Counted from the stretch's first letter, positions 7,818-15,688 are shown. The stretch is 43,375 nucleotides of DNA from Pseudomonas sp. TNT3 (GCF_010095445.2 NZ_WFGV02000047.1:1-43375), one strand, 5' to 3'. Made by a program: numbers and translations. The notes: generated by a model not told the origin, from the sequence alone.

Positions 7818-8306
7818 TCACGAATACTTTTTATTGCTGATGCGATCCCAACCGCCCGCGATGTTGCCGCCGCCGGCACCGTCGCTGCGTTTTTGCTGGG
7901 TGTAGATGGTTTTGATGCGGCCGTAATTCAGTTGCACGACTTCTACGGGAATTCCGGCAGAGGCATTTTGCGTGTAGTCGGAAATGATGACCTCTTCGAG
8001 GATGATCTCGAAGTATTTGACCTTGTCGCCCCCCGCACGGCTCAGCACCAGACTGACCTCCTTCAGATGCTCCCCGGCACAGCTCGCCTCCATCAGTTTG
8101 CAGCTGGATTTGTCCAGTAACTTGGTGAACGTGAAATTGCTCAACGTCGTCCGACCGGAACCGGCGCCCCCACTGGAGCTGGCCGTTGCGGAAGTGCTTT
8201 GATGGGTGCCGAAGCTGTATCCGTTGACCTCGATCCAGTCGCGATACTGTTCATCCAAAGCTTCGCCGGGGATACCATCGATTTTTACAAATGCGTCAAA
8301 CGCCAT
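7818..8306 (-). CDS. hcp: Type VI secretion tube protein Hcp
   Basis: 162 residues from ATG 8306, which has AAGGAG 7 bases upstream. The protein starts MAFDAFVKIDGIPGEALDE and continues with YSFGTHQS, a glycine/serine loop, LSNFTFTKLLDKSSCKLMEA and VKYFEIILEEVIISDY, all typical of the Hcp family whose hexamers stack into the T6SS inner tube. It is an orphan: no sheath, baseplate or ClpV genes are in the window, so the apparatus must be encoded elsewhere. The genes behind it on the same strand look like its effector and immunity protein. The 235-bp gap 8307-8541 upstream has no gene; a promoter is likely there but none stands out. Confidence 0.92.
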   Translation of the reverse strand: MAFDAFVKIDGIPGEALDEQYRDWIEVNGYSFGTHQSTSATASSSGGAGSGRTTLSNFTFTKLLDKSSCKLMEASCAGEHLKEVSLVLSRAGGDKVKYFEIILEEVIISDYTQNASAGIPVEVVQLNYGRIKTIYTQQKRSDGAGGGNIAGGWDRISNKKYS

Positions 8307-8541
8307 GCTTCCGCTCCTTGGTGATGGAATAGCTTTCATCTCTTGAGGAGTGAATGTACGGCGCTTCAAATAGACGACGGACCTGTTGGATGGCTTCGAA
8401 AACACAGAATCAGACCGTTCCGACCCTGTTCCCGATCCATGCTGTAGGACGTTTCCTCATTAGCAGTTTGGGTAACGGAAAAAGTAGTGACGGGCGCCTC
8501 GCGGATTTAAATCGCCTATGCCTTATTCGTCACCATTTGAC

Positions 8542-9408
8542 CTAGTCATAATAGTACCTTGCATATTCTGGAAGAGGGCTGTCCCCGAAGCGGAGCTTTT
8601 TCTGGCTGCGTTTTTGAAACTCTATTGCGTATCGTCGCCTGTGACTTCCTTGCAGTACAGCAAGAGGCACAAGGAGCCAAGGAAGCGAAAAAGTCCATGC
8701 CAAAATTTTCTGCTCTCTGATAGTTTTCGCTACTTGCCCTTTCTGGTTGTCCAGTAAAAGATAACATATAACCTTTTTATCCCACTCGTTGGATAATGGA
8801 GCTGACGTATTATCCAGCAAACAATTGCCTGTGCTCATCTCCCAAGAGCCAGAAACATGCAGTGATTGCGGAAGGTAGGAGGTGAAGGAGAAAGCATGGC
8901 TATCGGCAACCCAAAACCATTGGCCGGTTTTATTGACTTTAAATAATGCGGCATTGGGAGTGTAAATAGCGAAAAATATCAGCGCTGCAAAAAGCAGGAC
9001 TATTACCGTGAATGTTTTTACAAATTTCGGCTGAGGAATTTTGAAAGTTTGCTCAGTTGGATTGAAATAGGGCCGCGCTCGTTTGATCTCGTTCAGTCGT
9101 ACGCCGGATCGGTCTGCCCAAGCGATTAATTTATCCATCGCATAAGGTGTTTTGACATTTAACTTAAACTTGAAATTAAAATAATCTAGGTCTAGCTCTT
9201 GTTGTTGATGTTTTTTTAGTTTTTCGTGATTGAATGAGTGCTTCATCCCGACAAGATCAGATATCCGATTTCTGATTATGGATAGGGACTCCGTAATTGT
9301 GCAAATATAAACTATATATAATGCACCCATCCCCGCCACGAATAGAGGCGCGACTTTCTGCCATTTTTCCACAGAGACAGAAATATAGCCAAAGAATTGT
9401 GGATCCAT
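8542..9408 (-). CDS. Membrane protein of unknown function next to the Hcp module
   Basis: 288 residues from ATG 9408, with AAGGA 9 bases upstream. Three hydrophobic segments are visible (about 17-38, 130-152 and 236-256). The stretch after the first is hydrophilic and cytoplasmic in character (LKKHQQQELDLDYFNF), and residues about 155-235, which contain two cysteines, would be periplasmic. I recognise no family with confidence. It lies on the same strand upstream of hcp and shares the AT-rich composition of the module, so it may have arrived with it and could be an extra immunity or accessory protein. That role is speculative. Confidence 0.7.
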   Translation of the reverse strand: MDPQFFGYISVSVEKWQKVAPLFVAGMGALYIVYICTITESLSIIRNRISDLVGMKHSFNHEKLKKHQQQELDLDYFNFKFKLNVKTPYAMDKLIAWADRSGVRLNEIKRARPYFNPTEQTFKIPQPKFVKTFTVIVLLFAALIFFAIYTPNAALFKVNKTGQWFWVADSHAFSFTSYLPQSLHVSGSWEMSTGNCLLDNTSAPLSNEWDKKVICYLLLDNQKGQVAKTIREQKILAWTFSLPWLLVPLAVLQGSHRRRYAIEFQKRSQKKLRFGDSPLPEYARYYYD

Positions 9409-9805
9409 TAATTTTCCTTATTAAAGTTTCAAAAACATGCAGTCTAGATTGCGTCTAAAAATGCTTGTAGTTTGGCCGGAACCGTAAGTTTTGAATCGCC
9501 CCTCCTTCTGTAGACACTTCCAAGCCTCAAGAAACGGCTATTAACCCTGCGTAACCGTCTGCTTTTGGGCCGTTAGCTGCCCTTCTCGAAGGGCAAACTC
9601 GGACTATCCATTGCCATTTGTTACAGGCTCCAACCAGCCTCCAACCCGCTCTTTTTCAAACCGCTTTGCACGTCAACGATGTGAAATATTTGCTGGCTAG
9701 TCTCGTGACACGGTCAGCGTTGGTCACGAAGACCTTACCACGCTGACCTACGTATGGAGTTGGTTGTCAGGTGCCACTGGTGCCGGTGAATCCAGCAACG
9801 TCGAG
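9409..9805. other. Intergenic stretch without a convincing gene
   Basis: About 400 bp upstream of the membrane protein gene. It contains a hairpin GCCCTT-CTCG-AAGGGC near 9579-9594 and a short plus-strand frame (about 9706-9819) that resembles coding sequence but has no start or recognisable family. Probably decayed sequence. Confidence 0.5.
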
Positions 9806-9923
9806 CTTCCCGCCTAGTCTTTCAACGCAGCGACGGTATCGAAGACCACAACAAAACGGGCACCTTCAAGGTGCCCGTTTTTACTTACTCCGACGCCTGC
9901 GCCCGTAACCGCTTTCCAATCAC
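9806..9923. repeat. 118-bp duplicated block, copy 1
   Basis: Aligns without gaps to 18462-18579 with about 12 differences (about 90% identity). The block spans sequence downstream of the 90-residue gene, its terminator and its last codons. The two copies show that this gene unit was duplicated. Confidence 0.85.
9853..9885. terminator. Strong rho-independent terminator of the 90-residue gene
   Basis: AAAACGGGCACC, loop TTCAA, GGTGCCCGTTTTTA: a 12-bp perfect stem with A and T runs at its ends, able to work in both directions. It overlaps the stop codon of the minus-strand gene at 9885-9887. Confidence 0.85.
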
Positions 9924-10157
9924 TTCCATCAAATCACAACCATCGCGCAACGGAATGGCCAAGAGTTTGGAAAAGTCCGCCAGCACCACAGTGTCGCAAC
10001 CAATCTCGGCGCGGAAGGCGATGTTTTCCAGCACCTGCGTGACCGTGCGGATGCGGTAATCGGCCATGGCCTGGAGGACGTCGAGTGGGGCTTGGGTGTC
10101 GATGAGCAGTGCGGCCGGGATCTCGTCGAGTCCGGAAAGGGGGGTGTATCTGTCCAT
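9885..10157 (-). CDS. Small conserved-looking Pseudomonas protein, 90 residues
   Basis: 90 residues from ATG 10157, with GGAG 8 bases upstream; the longer open frame above it is leader RNA, not protein. The product contains IPAALLIDTQAPLDVLQAMA and IPLRDGCDLMEVIGKRL, is mostly helical, and has no signal peptide or membrane segment. I know of similar short Pseudomonas proteins of unknown role but cannot name the family. It has its own promoter-like boxes, a highly structured leader of about 240 bases and a strong terminator, so it is an independent unit. The last 15 codons recur at 18541-18588 in a broken copy. Confidence 0.65.
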   Translation of the reverse strand: MDRYTPLSGLDEIPAALLIDTQAPLDVLQAMADYRIRTVTQVLENIAFRAEIGCDTVVLADFSKLLAIPLRDGCDLMEVIGKRLRAQASE

Positions 10158-10218
10158 AGGTAAAACTCCGATCAAGCAAAAGTTGACTGCCCCCAATCGT
10201 CGCCAAACGAATGGGTGA

Positions 10219-10287
10219 CAGCTGTACGCAGGTTGGCGAACCGGGATCGGAATACCGGCAGACCCGAAGGTCTCCCGCGCACAGCTG
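10219..10287 (-). ncRNA. Candidate structured leader RNA (three-way junction)
   Basis: On the minus strand, CAGCTGTGCGCGGG (10287-10274) pairs over all 14 positions, with two G-U pairs, with CCTGCGTACAGCTG (10232-10219). Inside are a 5-bp hairpin closed by a UUCG tetraloop (10273-10260) and a 4-bp CCGG hairpin with a 10-base loop (10258-10241). It lies about 60 bases before the 90-residue gene, after the predicted transcription start. It may be a cis-regulatory RNA or a small RNA. Confidence 0.6.
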
Positions 10288-10400
10288 CCATAAAAGACAG
10301 CTTTTGCGAGCGTGCAACAGCACCTGCAAAAAGCACAGAGCTGTCGCACCCGATCGATCAAGTCGCCAAACCTGAATCGCCATTGTGGGCGACGGGGCGG

Positions 10401-10429
10401 ACTATAAGCTTCATCGGAACAGCGGGCAA
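10401..10429 (-). promoter_or_regulatory. Promoter-like boxes for the structured leader
   Basis: On the minus strand there is TTGCCC (10429-10424), a 17-base spacer and TATAGT (10406-10401). Transcription from here would make a leader of about 240 bases. The decamer GTCGCCAAAC occurs twice in that leader region on the plus strand, at 10362-10371 and 10199-10208. Confidence 0.4.
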
Positions 10430-10440
10430 GGTCAGGTCCA

Positions 10441-10524
10441 ATCAGCAAAGAGGCAGTGGCCGACTACCTGAGCTTCAGCGATGCCGCCAGCTTTCGTCGC
10501 TCATTCAAAGGCTGGACCGGCAGC
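10441..10524 (+). pseudogene. Remnant of an AraC-family regulator C-terminus
   Basis: The frame from 10444 reads SKEAVADYLSFSDAASFRRS and then FKGWTGS, nearly identical to the end of the intact AraC gene at 4621-5658 (NEEVADYLSFSDAANFRRSF). Nothing upstream continues the homology, and downstream it ends about 15 bases before the left 52-bp inverted repeat. It is a fragment of about 28 codons, not a gene. Confidence 0.75.
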
Positions 10525-10538
10525 CACCCTCCCCCCCA

Positions 10539-10590
10539 TAACCGGGAGCCATTTCTCGCAGCATCGCGGCTCGCGATGAAACGGCAGCAG
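10539..10590 (+). repeat. 52-bp inverted repeat, left copy (flanks the MCP gene)
   Basis: Matches the reverse complement of 12683-12734 at all but about 3 of 52 positions. It contains a partial inner dyad around ATCGCGGCTCGCGAT. Together the repeats enclose about 2.2 kb holding only the chemoreceptor gene and its control region. Confidence 0.85.
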
Positions 10591-10851
10591 CGCTAGCGCA
10601 GCGCATGCTCACAATTAGCGCGCCCTAGCTCACCCCCCATACAAAATACCTGTACAGAAATAGCGCTACGCATTTTTACAGCGCCCGCAGGATTCTATCG
10701 GCCCGCCCAAAGATGGCCTTGGGCTGTATCGCCGCCAAACAGTAGTCAGCCCGATAGCCAGACCTCTATTTCTCGCGCTTGCCAGAAACCGGAGGTTACT
10801 GACCGTTCATCGGGATTGAGTGATGTCATGACGACATCATTCAAATATAGC

Positions 10852-10886
10852 TGTACAAGACTTGTACACACGCAATAACTTGTACA
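10852..10886. promoter_or_regulatory. TGTACA operator cluster upstream of the MCP gene
   Basis: TGTACA occurs at 10852-10857, 10863-10868 and 10881-10886. The last two are exactly 12 bases apart, and the third sits in the palindrome AACTTGTACAAGTT. Direct TGTACA repeats with about this spacing are known for LitR/CarH-type MerR regulators, which mediate light responses. A further TGTACA lies at 10651-10656, and a dyad TGATGTC-N5-GACATCA at 10821-10839. No coding sequence was found in 10591-11023 apart from the MCP frame's upstream extension. Confidence 0.5.
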
Positions 10887-11023
10887 AGTTTTAGCTAGCC
10901 AGCAAATAACGCCGCTACTCATTGCCGTCGAACAAAAGAATACCTGCGCAGGATGCGGACCGAGGGCGGATACATACCCCTGCAGGTGTCCCTAAAGTGC
11001 TCCTCCCATTACGTAGGTACATC

Positions 11024-12679
11024 ATGCCATCGCACACTCCCAGGCTCTCTACACGGACCAGTCTCTATGCCGGCTATGCCAGCCTGCTCGCGTTTATGTT
11101 GCTGATCGCCGCTATCTCGCTATACGCCCTGGCTAACAGCAGTAAGGACTTTTTTCTCTACGTTAATGGCGTTGATGCACGCACCCGCCTGGCCAACACA
11201 CTGAACGACGCTGCCGCCCAGCGCGCGATTGCCCTGCGTAACATCGCCTTGAACAGCAATGTCACCGCGAGAGGACAGCAGCGGGGCGCGATTGCCGTCA
11301 ACGAAAAAATGGTGGCCAGCAGCCTCGCCGCGCTACGCCAGGCAATTGATAACCATGATGATGTGTCGCCCAAAGAACGTGAACTGTTCTCAACCATCGA
11401 GCAGGTCGAGAGCCGCTACAAACCGGTAGCGCAAACCATTGCCGAACACCTGTTCAAGGGTGAAAACGACGAGGCCCTGCGCATGGTCAGCGAGCAGTGC
11501 ACACCATTACTGGCCGAGCTGACCCAGGCAATTGGTGAATACCTGCGCTACACCAACCAGAAGGCAGACCTGCAGGTCAGCGAAAATGACGCAAACTATC
11601 TGTCACAACGCAACCTGCTGCTCGCCATTACTGCGCTGGCCGTCTTACTGGCAGCCGTACTGGGATACATCATCAGCCGCAATCTGCTGCGCGCGCTGGG
11701 TGCCGAACCGAGTGAACTCAACCAGCTCGCCCAACGGGTTGCCAAGGGCGATTTGCGCGCCAGCGAGCGCACGATTGAGCCACCACAAGCCAGCATAATG
11801 GCCGCCCTGCTGAGCATGCAGGAGAACCTGCGGAACATGACCAAGGGCATCAATCTGTCCTCACAGACCGTGGCCGAATCCAGCCAGGAGCTTAGCCAAT
11901 CGAGCCTGAGAAATGCCGAAAGCGTGGCCATGGCACAGTGCGAGGTCGAGCAGATCGTCACCGCCGTTCACCAAATGGCCGCCACCGTGCAGGATGTCGC
12001 GCGCAATGCCGAATCCGCCGCCAGTGCCGCCAGCGAGGCCGATAGCGCGGCCCTGTACAGCCAGCAGAAGGCCAAAGATGCCGTCAACATGATCGGCGAG
12101 TTGGCCGCGACAATCGAACAGTCCAACATGGCCATGGCCCGGCTGAAGAATGAAACCGGCAATATCGGCGGCGTGCTAGAAGTGATCAAGTCGGTGGCCG
12201 ACCAGACCAACCTGCTGGCCCTCAATGCAGCCATCGAAGCTGCCCGTGCTGGCGAGGCCGGACGCGGTTTCGCGGTGGTAGCCGACGAGGTGCGCAGCCT
12301 GGCACAACGTACCCAGAAGGCCACCTCAGAAATTGAGGGGCTGATCGCCAGTCTGCAGAAAATTGCCGACGAAACCTCGCAGCATATGCAACGCTGCAAG
12401 CACTCCAGTGCGCAGTCGGTGTCCGGCGTTTCCGAGGCCGGTGATGCGGTAAGCACGATCGTAACCATGATCGAGCGGATCAACGGCATGAACCACCAAA
12501 TCGCCGCTGCCGCCGAGCAGCAGAGTACCGTTGCCGAGCAGATCAGCCGGGGCATCGTGACCGTCAGCGAAAGCGCCGAGCAATCCGCTGCAGCCTTCCG
12601 CAGCGCTCAGCAGGAAAGCGAAGGACTGGCACGCACCAGCGTGACATTGCGAGAGAACATCTCGCGCTTTCAGCTCTAG
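11024..12679 (+). CDS. Methyl-accepting chemotaxis protein
   Basis: 551 residues from ATG 11024; an in-frame TTG at 10922 would add an unlikely 34-residue tail. A transmembrane segment (about 17-38), a four-helix-bundle-type periplasmic sensor (about 39-190, helical, one Cys), a second membrane segment (about 197-218) and a HAMP domain (about 219-270) lead into a signalling domain. The CheA/CheW-contact tip is intact: LLALNAAIEAARAGEAGRGF then AVVADEVRSLAQRTQ. The ligand is unknown. It lacks the C-terminal CheR-docking pentapeptide. The stop codon is 3 bases from the right 52-bp inverted repeat and the promoter region carries TGTACA sites, so it looks like a self-contained inserted cassette. 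Confidence 0.92.
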   Translation: MPSHTPRLSTRTSLYAGYASLLAFMLLIAAISLYALANSSKDFFLYVNGVDARTRLANTLNDAAAQRAIALRNIALNSNVTARGQQRGAIAVNEKMVASSLAALRQAIDNHDDVSPKERELFSTIEQVESRYKPVAQTIAEHLFKGENDEALRMVSEQCTPLLAELTQAIGEYLRYTNQKADLQVSENDANYLSQRNLLLAITALAVLLAAVLGYIISRNLLRALGAEPSELNQLAQRVAKGDLRASERTIEPPQASIMAALLSMQENLRNMTKGINLSSQTVAESSQELSQSSLRNAESVAMAQCEVEQIVTAVHQMAATVQDVARNAESAASAASEADSAALYSQQKAKDAVNMIGELAATIEQSNMAMARLKNETGNIGGVLEVIKSVADQTNLLALNAAIEAARAGEAGRGFAVVADEVRSLAQRTQKATSEIEGLIASLQKIADETSQHMQRCKHSSAQSVSGVSEAGDAVSTIVTMIERINGMNHQIAAAAEQQSTVAEQISRGIVTVSESAEQSAAAFRSAQQESEGLARTSVTLRENISRFQL

Positions 12680-12682
12680 GGT

Positions 12683-12734
12683 CTGTTGCCGTTTCATCGC
12701 GAGCCGCGTTGCTGCGAGAAATGGCCCCCGGTTA
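12683..12734 (-). repeat. 52-bp inverted repeat, right copy
   Basis: Reverse-complement partner of 10539-10590, beginning 3 bases after the MCP stop codon. No target-site duplication is visible outside the pair. It could double as a transcription end, but it has no T tract. Confidence 0.85.
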
Positions 12735-12793
12735 GGCGCAGGACGCAGGTAACGATCCGAGTCCTCCTGCATCTAATTGGACGGCGATAAACC

Positions 12794-12818
12794 TGTACAA
12801 AAGACTGAAAAACGTACA
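12794..12818. promoter_or_regulatory. TGTACA-type operator upstream of the DUF3833 gene
   Basis: TGTACA (12794-12799), 13 bases, then CGTACA (12813-12818), 56 bases before the start codon. Same motif as in front of the MCP gene but with one base more spacing and one mismatch. Confidence 0.4.
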
Positions 12819-12873
12819 ACAAAACGATTCGACACTTCCCCCCTCATCACCTGCGCACTCAGGGAGTAAGGCA

Positions 12874-13416
12874 ATGACCCGATTACTGTTGTTACTAACA
12901 CTGGCACTCAGCGTCGCGAGCTGCGGCAGCGTAGACGTCGCCCGTTACGCGGATCAAAAACCAGCATTGGATCTGGCGCATTTTTTCAGCCAGCCCGTCA
13001 AAGCCTGGGGGATGTTTCAGAAACGCAGCGGTGAGGTGGCCAAGCGTTTCGAGGTCGACATCGTCAGCCGTCGTGAGGGCAACAATCTGATTCTCGACGA
13101 GCGCTTCCTGTACAGCGACGGCACCCGCCAACGCCGTGTCTGGACCCTGACGCCTAAGGGCCAGGGCCGCTGGAGCGGGCGTGCGGACGATGTGGTGGGT
13201 GTCGCCGAGGGTCAGGTCGCTGGCAACACATTGCACTGGCGTTATCGCCTGAACCTGCCGGTCGACGACTCGACCTACGAAATGAGCATGGACGACTGGA
13301 TGTACTTGATGGACGAGGACACCTTGATCAACCGCACCAGCATGTCCAAGTTCGGGGTAGAGGTCGGCCAGGTGACGTTGTTCTTCCGTCGCCAGGGCGC
13401 CGGAGCGAGTCAATAA
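12874..13416 (+). CDS. DUF3833 family lipoprotein
   Basis: 180 residues from ATG 12874, with AGGGAGTAAGG upstream. The N-terminus is a lipoprotein signal ending in the lipobox VASC, so Cys17 is probably acylated and the protein sits on a periplasmic membrane face. The body contains FFSQPVKAWGMFQKRSGEV and VDDSTYEMSMDDWMYLMDED, which I recognise as DUF3833, a family with no assigned activity. In other pseudomonads DUF3833 genes occur in light-responsive clusters controlled by LitR-type regulators (recalled, not checked). The TGTACA pair upstream agrees with that, although no photolyase or LitR gene is in this window. Confidence 0.8.
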   Translation: MTRLLLLLTLALSVASCGSVDVARYADQKPALDLAHFFSQPVKAWGMFQKRSGEVAKRFEVDIVSRREGNNLILDERFLYSDGTRQRRVWTLTPKGQGRWSGRADDVVGVAEGQVAGNTLHWRYRLNLPVDDSTYEMSMDDWMYLMDEDTLINRTSMSKFGVEVGQVTLFFRRQGAGASQ

Positions 13417-13470
13417 CAGGCGGCGACACCACGCCTACCCGCCCTCACCTTCGCCCTCATTGATCCGTTT

Positions 13471-13486
13471 CATGCATTAATGCATG
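13471..13486. promoter_or_regulatory. Perfect 16-bp palindrome upstream of the MFS gene
   Basis: CATGCATTAATGCATG, followed 6 bases later by another ATGCA. It lies 110 bp before the transporter start codon in a gene-free gap (13417-13595), so it is a good operator candidate. The binding protein is unknown; the nearby LysR regulator is a possibility. Confidence 0.5.
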
Positions 13487-13595
13487 CCAACAATGCACTT
13501 ATCATATCGATCACCCTGCTCCACCATTCGCCCCAATAAGAACCGTGCGCCGCGTCCAGGCGGTGCACGTCATAAAAGCGGTGGAGTACAGGTCC

Positions 13596-14888
13596 ATGAC
13601 AACATCAAACCCTTCCGGTCGTTCACGCGCCGGTGCGATTTTTCGAGTGACCTCGGGCAACTTTCTCGAACAGTTCGATTTCTTTCTTTTCGGCTTTTAC
13701 GCTACTCAGATAGCGGCCGTGTTCTTCCCGGCCAGCAGTGAGTTTGCATCCCTGATGATGACCTTCGCGGTGTTTGGCGCGGGTTTCCTGATGCGTCCGC
13801 TGGGCGCGGTGATACTCGGTGCTTACATCGACGATGTGGGTCGGCGCAAAGGGTTGATAGTGACGTTGTCGATCATGGCCAGCGGCACGATTCTCATTGT
13901 GTTGGTGCCCGGGTACGAAACCATCGGGTTATTGGCACCCGCCCTCGTGCTGGTCGGTCGCTTGCTGCAAGGCTTCTCGGCCGGTGCGGAAATGGGGGGC
14001 GTCTCGGTGTACCTCGCGGAGATCGCTACTCCAGGCAACAAAGGTTTCTTCACCAGTTGGCAGTCAGCCAGCCAGCAAGTGGCGATTATTGTCGCGGCGG
14101 CGTTGGGCTACGGGTTGAACCAGTGGATGGCGCCCGCAATGATTGCCGATTGGGGCTGGCGGGTTCCGTTTTTCGTCGGCTGCATGATCGTGCCGTTCAT
14201 TTTTTTCCTGCGCCGTAACCTCGAAGAAACCGAGGAATTCGAAGCGCGCAAACATCGGCCAAGTATGGGCGATGTGTTCCGCACCCTCGCGCAGAACTGG
14301 GTCATCGTGTTCGCCGGGATGATGATGGTCGCCCTCACCACCACGGCTTTTTACCTGATCACCGTGTACGCGCCCACCTTCGGCAAAACCGTGCTGCACC
14401 TGAGTACGTCCGATGCGTTATTGGTGACCTTGCTGGTGGGTGTTTCGAACTTCTTCTGGTTGCCCATTGGCGGCGCGCTGTCTGACCGCATCGGTCGACG
14501 CCCGGTGCTGATCGCCATGGCGCTGTTAACCCTCGCCACGGCGTATCCAGCGCTGACTTATCTGGTCAACGCACCGAGCTTCGTCAACATGCTGTTGGTC
14601 TTGCTGTGGTTGTCGTTCATTTACGGGTTGTACAACGGCGCGATGATTGCGGCGCTCACGGAAATCATGCCGGTCGAAGTTCGGGTCGCCGGTTTCTCCC
14701 TGGCGTACAGCCTGGCTACGGCGGTGTTTGGCGGCTTCACCCCGGCGATGTCGACGTTCCTGATTCAGTACACCGGTGACAAGGCCGCACCCGGTTACTG
14801 GATGAGTTTCGCCGCGCTCTGCGCGCTGTGCGCCACGTTGTATCTCTACCGCCGCTCCACCGGCCGCCTGCAACCAGCGATGTCTTGA
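13596..14888 (+). CDS. MFS tricarboxylate-proton symporter (aconitate/citrate type)
   Basis: 430 residues from ATG 13596, preceded by GGAG/AGG. About twelve membrane segments are visible. The family signature of the metabolite:H+ symporters is clear: MRPLGAVILGAYIDDVGRRK in the first half, RLLQGFSAGAEMGG, and GGALSDRIGRRPVLI in the second half. This is the citrate/tricarballylate (CitA/TcuC) branch, which imports tri- and dicarboxylates with protons at the inner membrane. The next gene, 23 bp downstream, resembles periplasmic aconitate isomerase, so cis- or trans-aconitate is the likely substrate. The choice of substrate is inference from that neighbour. Confidence 0.82.
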   Translation: MTTSNPSGRSRAGAIFRVTSGNFLEQFDFFLFGFYATQIAAVFFPASSEFASLMMTFAVFGAGFLMRPLGAVILGAYIDDVGRRKGLIVTLSIMASGTILIVLVPGYETIGLLAPALVLVGRLLQGFSAGAEMGGVSVYLAEIATPGNKGFFTSWQSASQQVAIIVAAALGYGLNQWMAPAMIADWGWRVPFFVGCMIVPFIFFLRRNLEETEEFEARKHRPSMGDVFRTLAQNWVIVFAGMMMVALTTTAFYLITVYAPTFGKTVLHLSTSDALLVTLLVGVSNFFWLPIGGALSDRIGRRPVLIAMALLTLATAYPALTYLVNAPSFVNMLLVLLWLSFIYGLYNGAMIAALTEIMPVEVRVAGFSLAYSLATAVFGGFTPAMSTFLIQYTGDKAAPGYWMSFAALCALCATLYLYRRSTGRLQPAMS

Positions 14889-14911
14889 ACCTGCCCTTTG
14901 TGAGAACACGA

Positions 14912-15688
14912 ATGAACAAGCTATTAAATTTTGCCGCCCTCGGCCTGGTGGCCAGCCTCGGTTTGAGCACCGTCGCCCAGGCGGAAGAGATCCGCGTGAT
15001 GACCTCCGGCGGTTTCACCGCGGCCTACAAAGTGCTCGGGCCGAAATTCGCCGCGTCCACCGGCAACACCCTGGACACCGCCCTTGGCCCATCAATGGGC
15101 AAGGCGCCGGAAGCTATTCCGAATCGTCTTTCTCGCGGGGAAAAAGCTGACGTAGTGATCATGGTCGGCTACGCCCTCGATGACCTGATCAAGCAAGGCA
15201 AAGTCGATCCCGCTTCACGGGTTGAACTGGCCGATTCCCGAATCGGGCTCGTCGTGCGTGAGGGCGCGACGAAGCCGGACATCAGCTCCGTTGACGGACT
15301 GAAGAAGACCTTGCTCGACGCAAAATCCGTCGCCTATTCCGACAGCGCCAGCGGCGTGTACATCGAGGAACAGTTGTTCAAGCGCCTGGGCATTGAAGAC
15401 CAACTCAAACCAAAATCCAGGATGATTCCGAAGATCCCCGTGGGTTCGGTGGTTGCCACCGGCGACTACCAACTGGGCTTCCAGCAGGTCAGCGAATTGC
15501 TGCCGGTGCCGGGTGTGAGTTTTGTGGCGAAGATTCCAGAGTCGGTGCAATCGGTAACGCGTTTCGCTGCCGGCATTCCCGTGGGCGCGCAACACCCGGC
15601 GCAAGCCAGGGCGTTGCTGGAGTTCCTGGCGTCTTCGGCCGCTCAACCGGATGTAAAGGCCACCGGGCTGGATTCGGTCAGTCGCTGA
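14912..15688 (+). CDS. Periplasmic ModA-like protein, probable aconitate isomerase
   Basis: 258 residues with a clear Sec signal peptide (cleavage after AQA, about residue 23). The mature protein has the type II periplasmic-binding fold: IRVMTSGGFTAAYKVLGPKF, then RGEKADVVIMVGYALDDLI and VAYSDSASGVYIEEQL. There are no ABC permease or ATPase genes, so it is unlikely to be a transporter subunit. The Pseudomonas aconitate isomerase, which interconverts trans- and cis-aconitate, is a periplasmic protein of this fold and of nearly this length, reported beside a tricarboxylate carrier and a LysR gene; that is the arrangement seen here. The alternative is an orphan binding protein. The 3' end overlaps the convergent LysR gene by 11 bp. 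Confidence 0.6.
   Translation: MNKLLNFAALGLVASLGLSTVAQAEEIRVMTSGGFTAAYKVLGPKFAASTGNTLDTALGPSMGKAPEAIPNRLSRGEKADVVIMVGYALDDLIKQGKVDPASRVELADSRIGLVVREGATKPDISSVDGLKKTLLDAKSVAYSDSASGVYIEEQLFKRLGIEDQLKPKSRMIPKIPVGSVVATGDYQLGFQQVSELLPVPGVSFVAKIPESVQSVTRFAAGIPVGAQHPAQARALLEFLASSAAQPDVKATGLDSVSR

Noticed and set aside
9706..9819. Plus-strand coding-like fragment ending in a stop at 9819
   Set aside because: No start codon, no recognisable family and no support from neighbours; possible decayed gene only.
10749..10757. FliA -10 box (CCCGATAG) for the MCP gene
   Set aside because: No acceptable -35 box at 11-base spacing, and it lies more than 260 bases from the start codon.
10539..12734. Complete transposon
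   Set aside because: No transposase or resolvase lies between the repeats and no target-site duplication is visible, so only a cassette or repeat-flanked segment is claimed.
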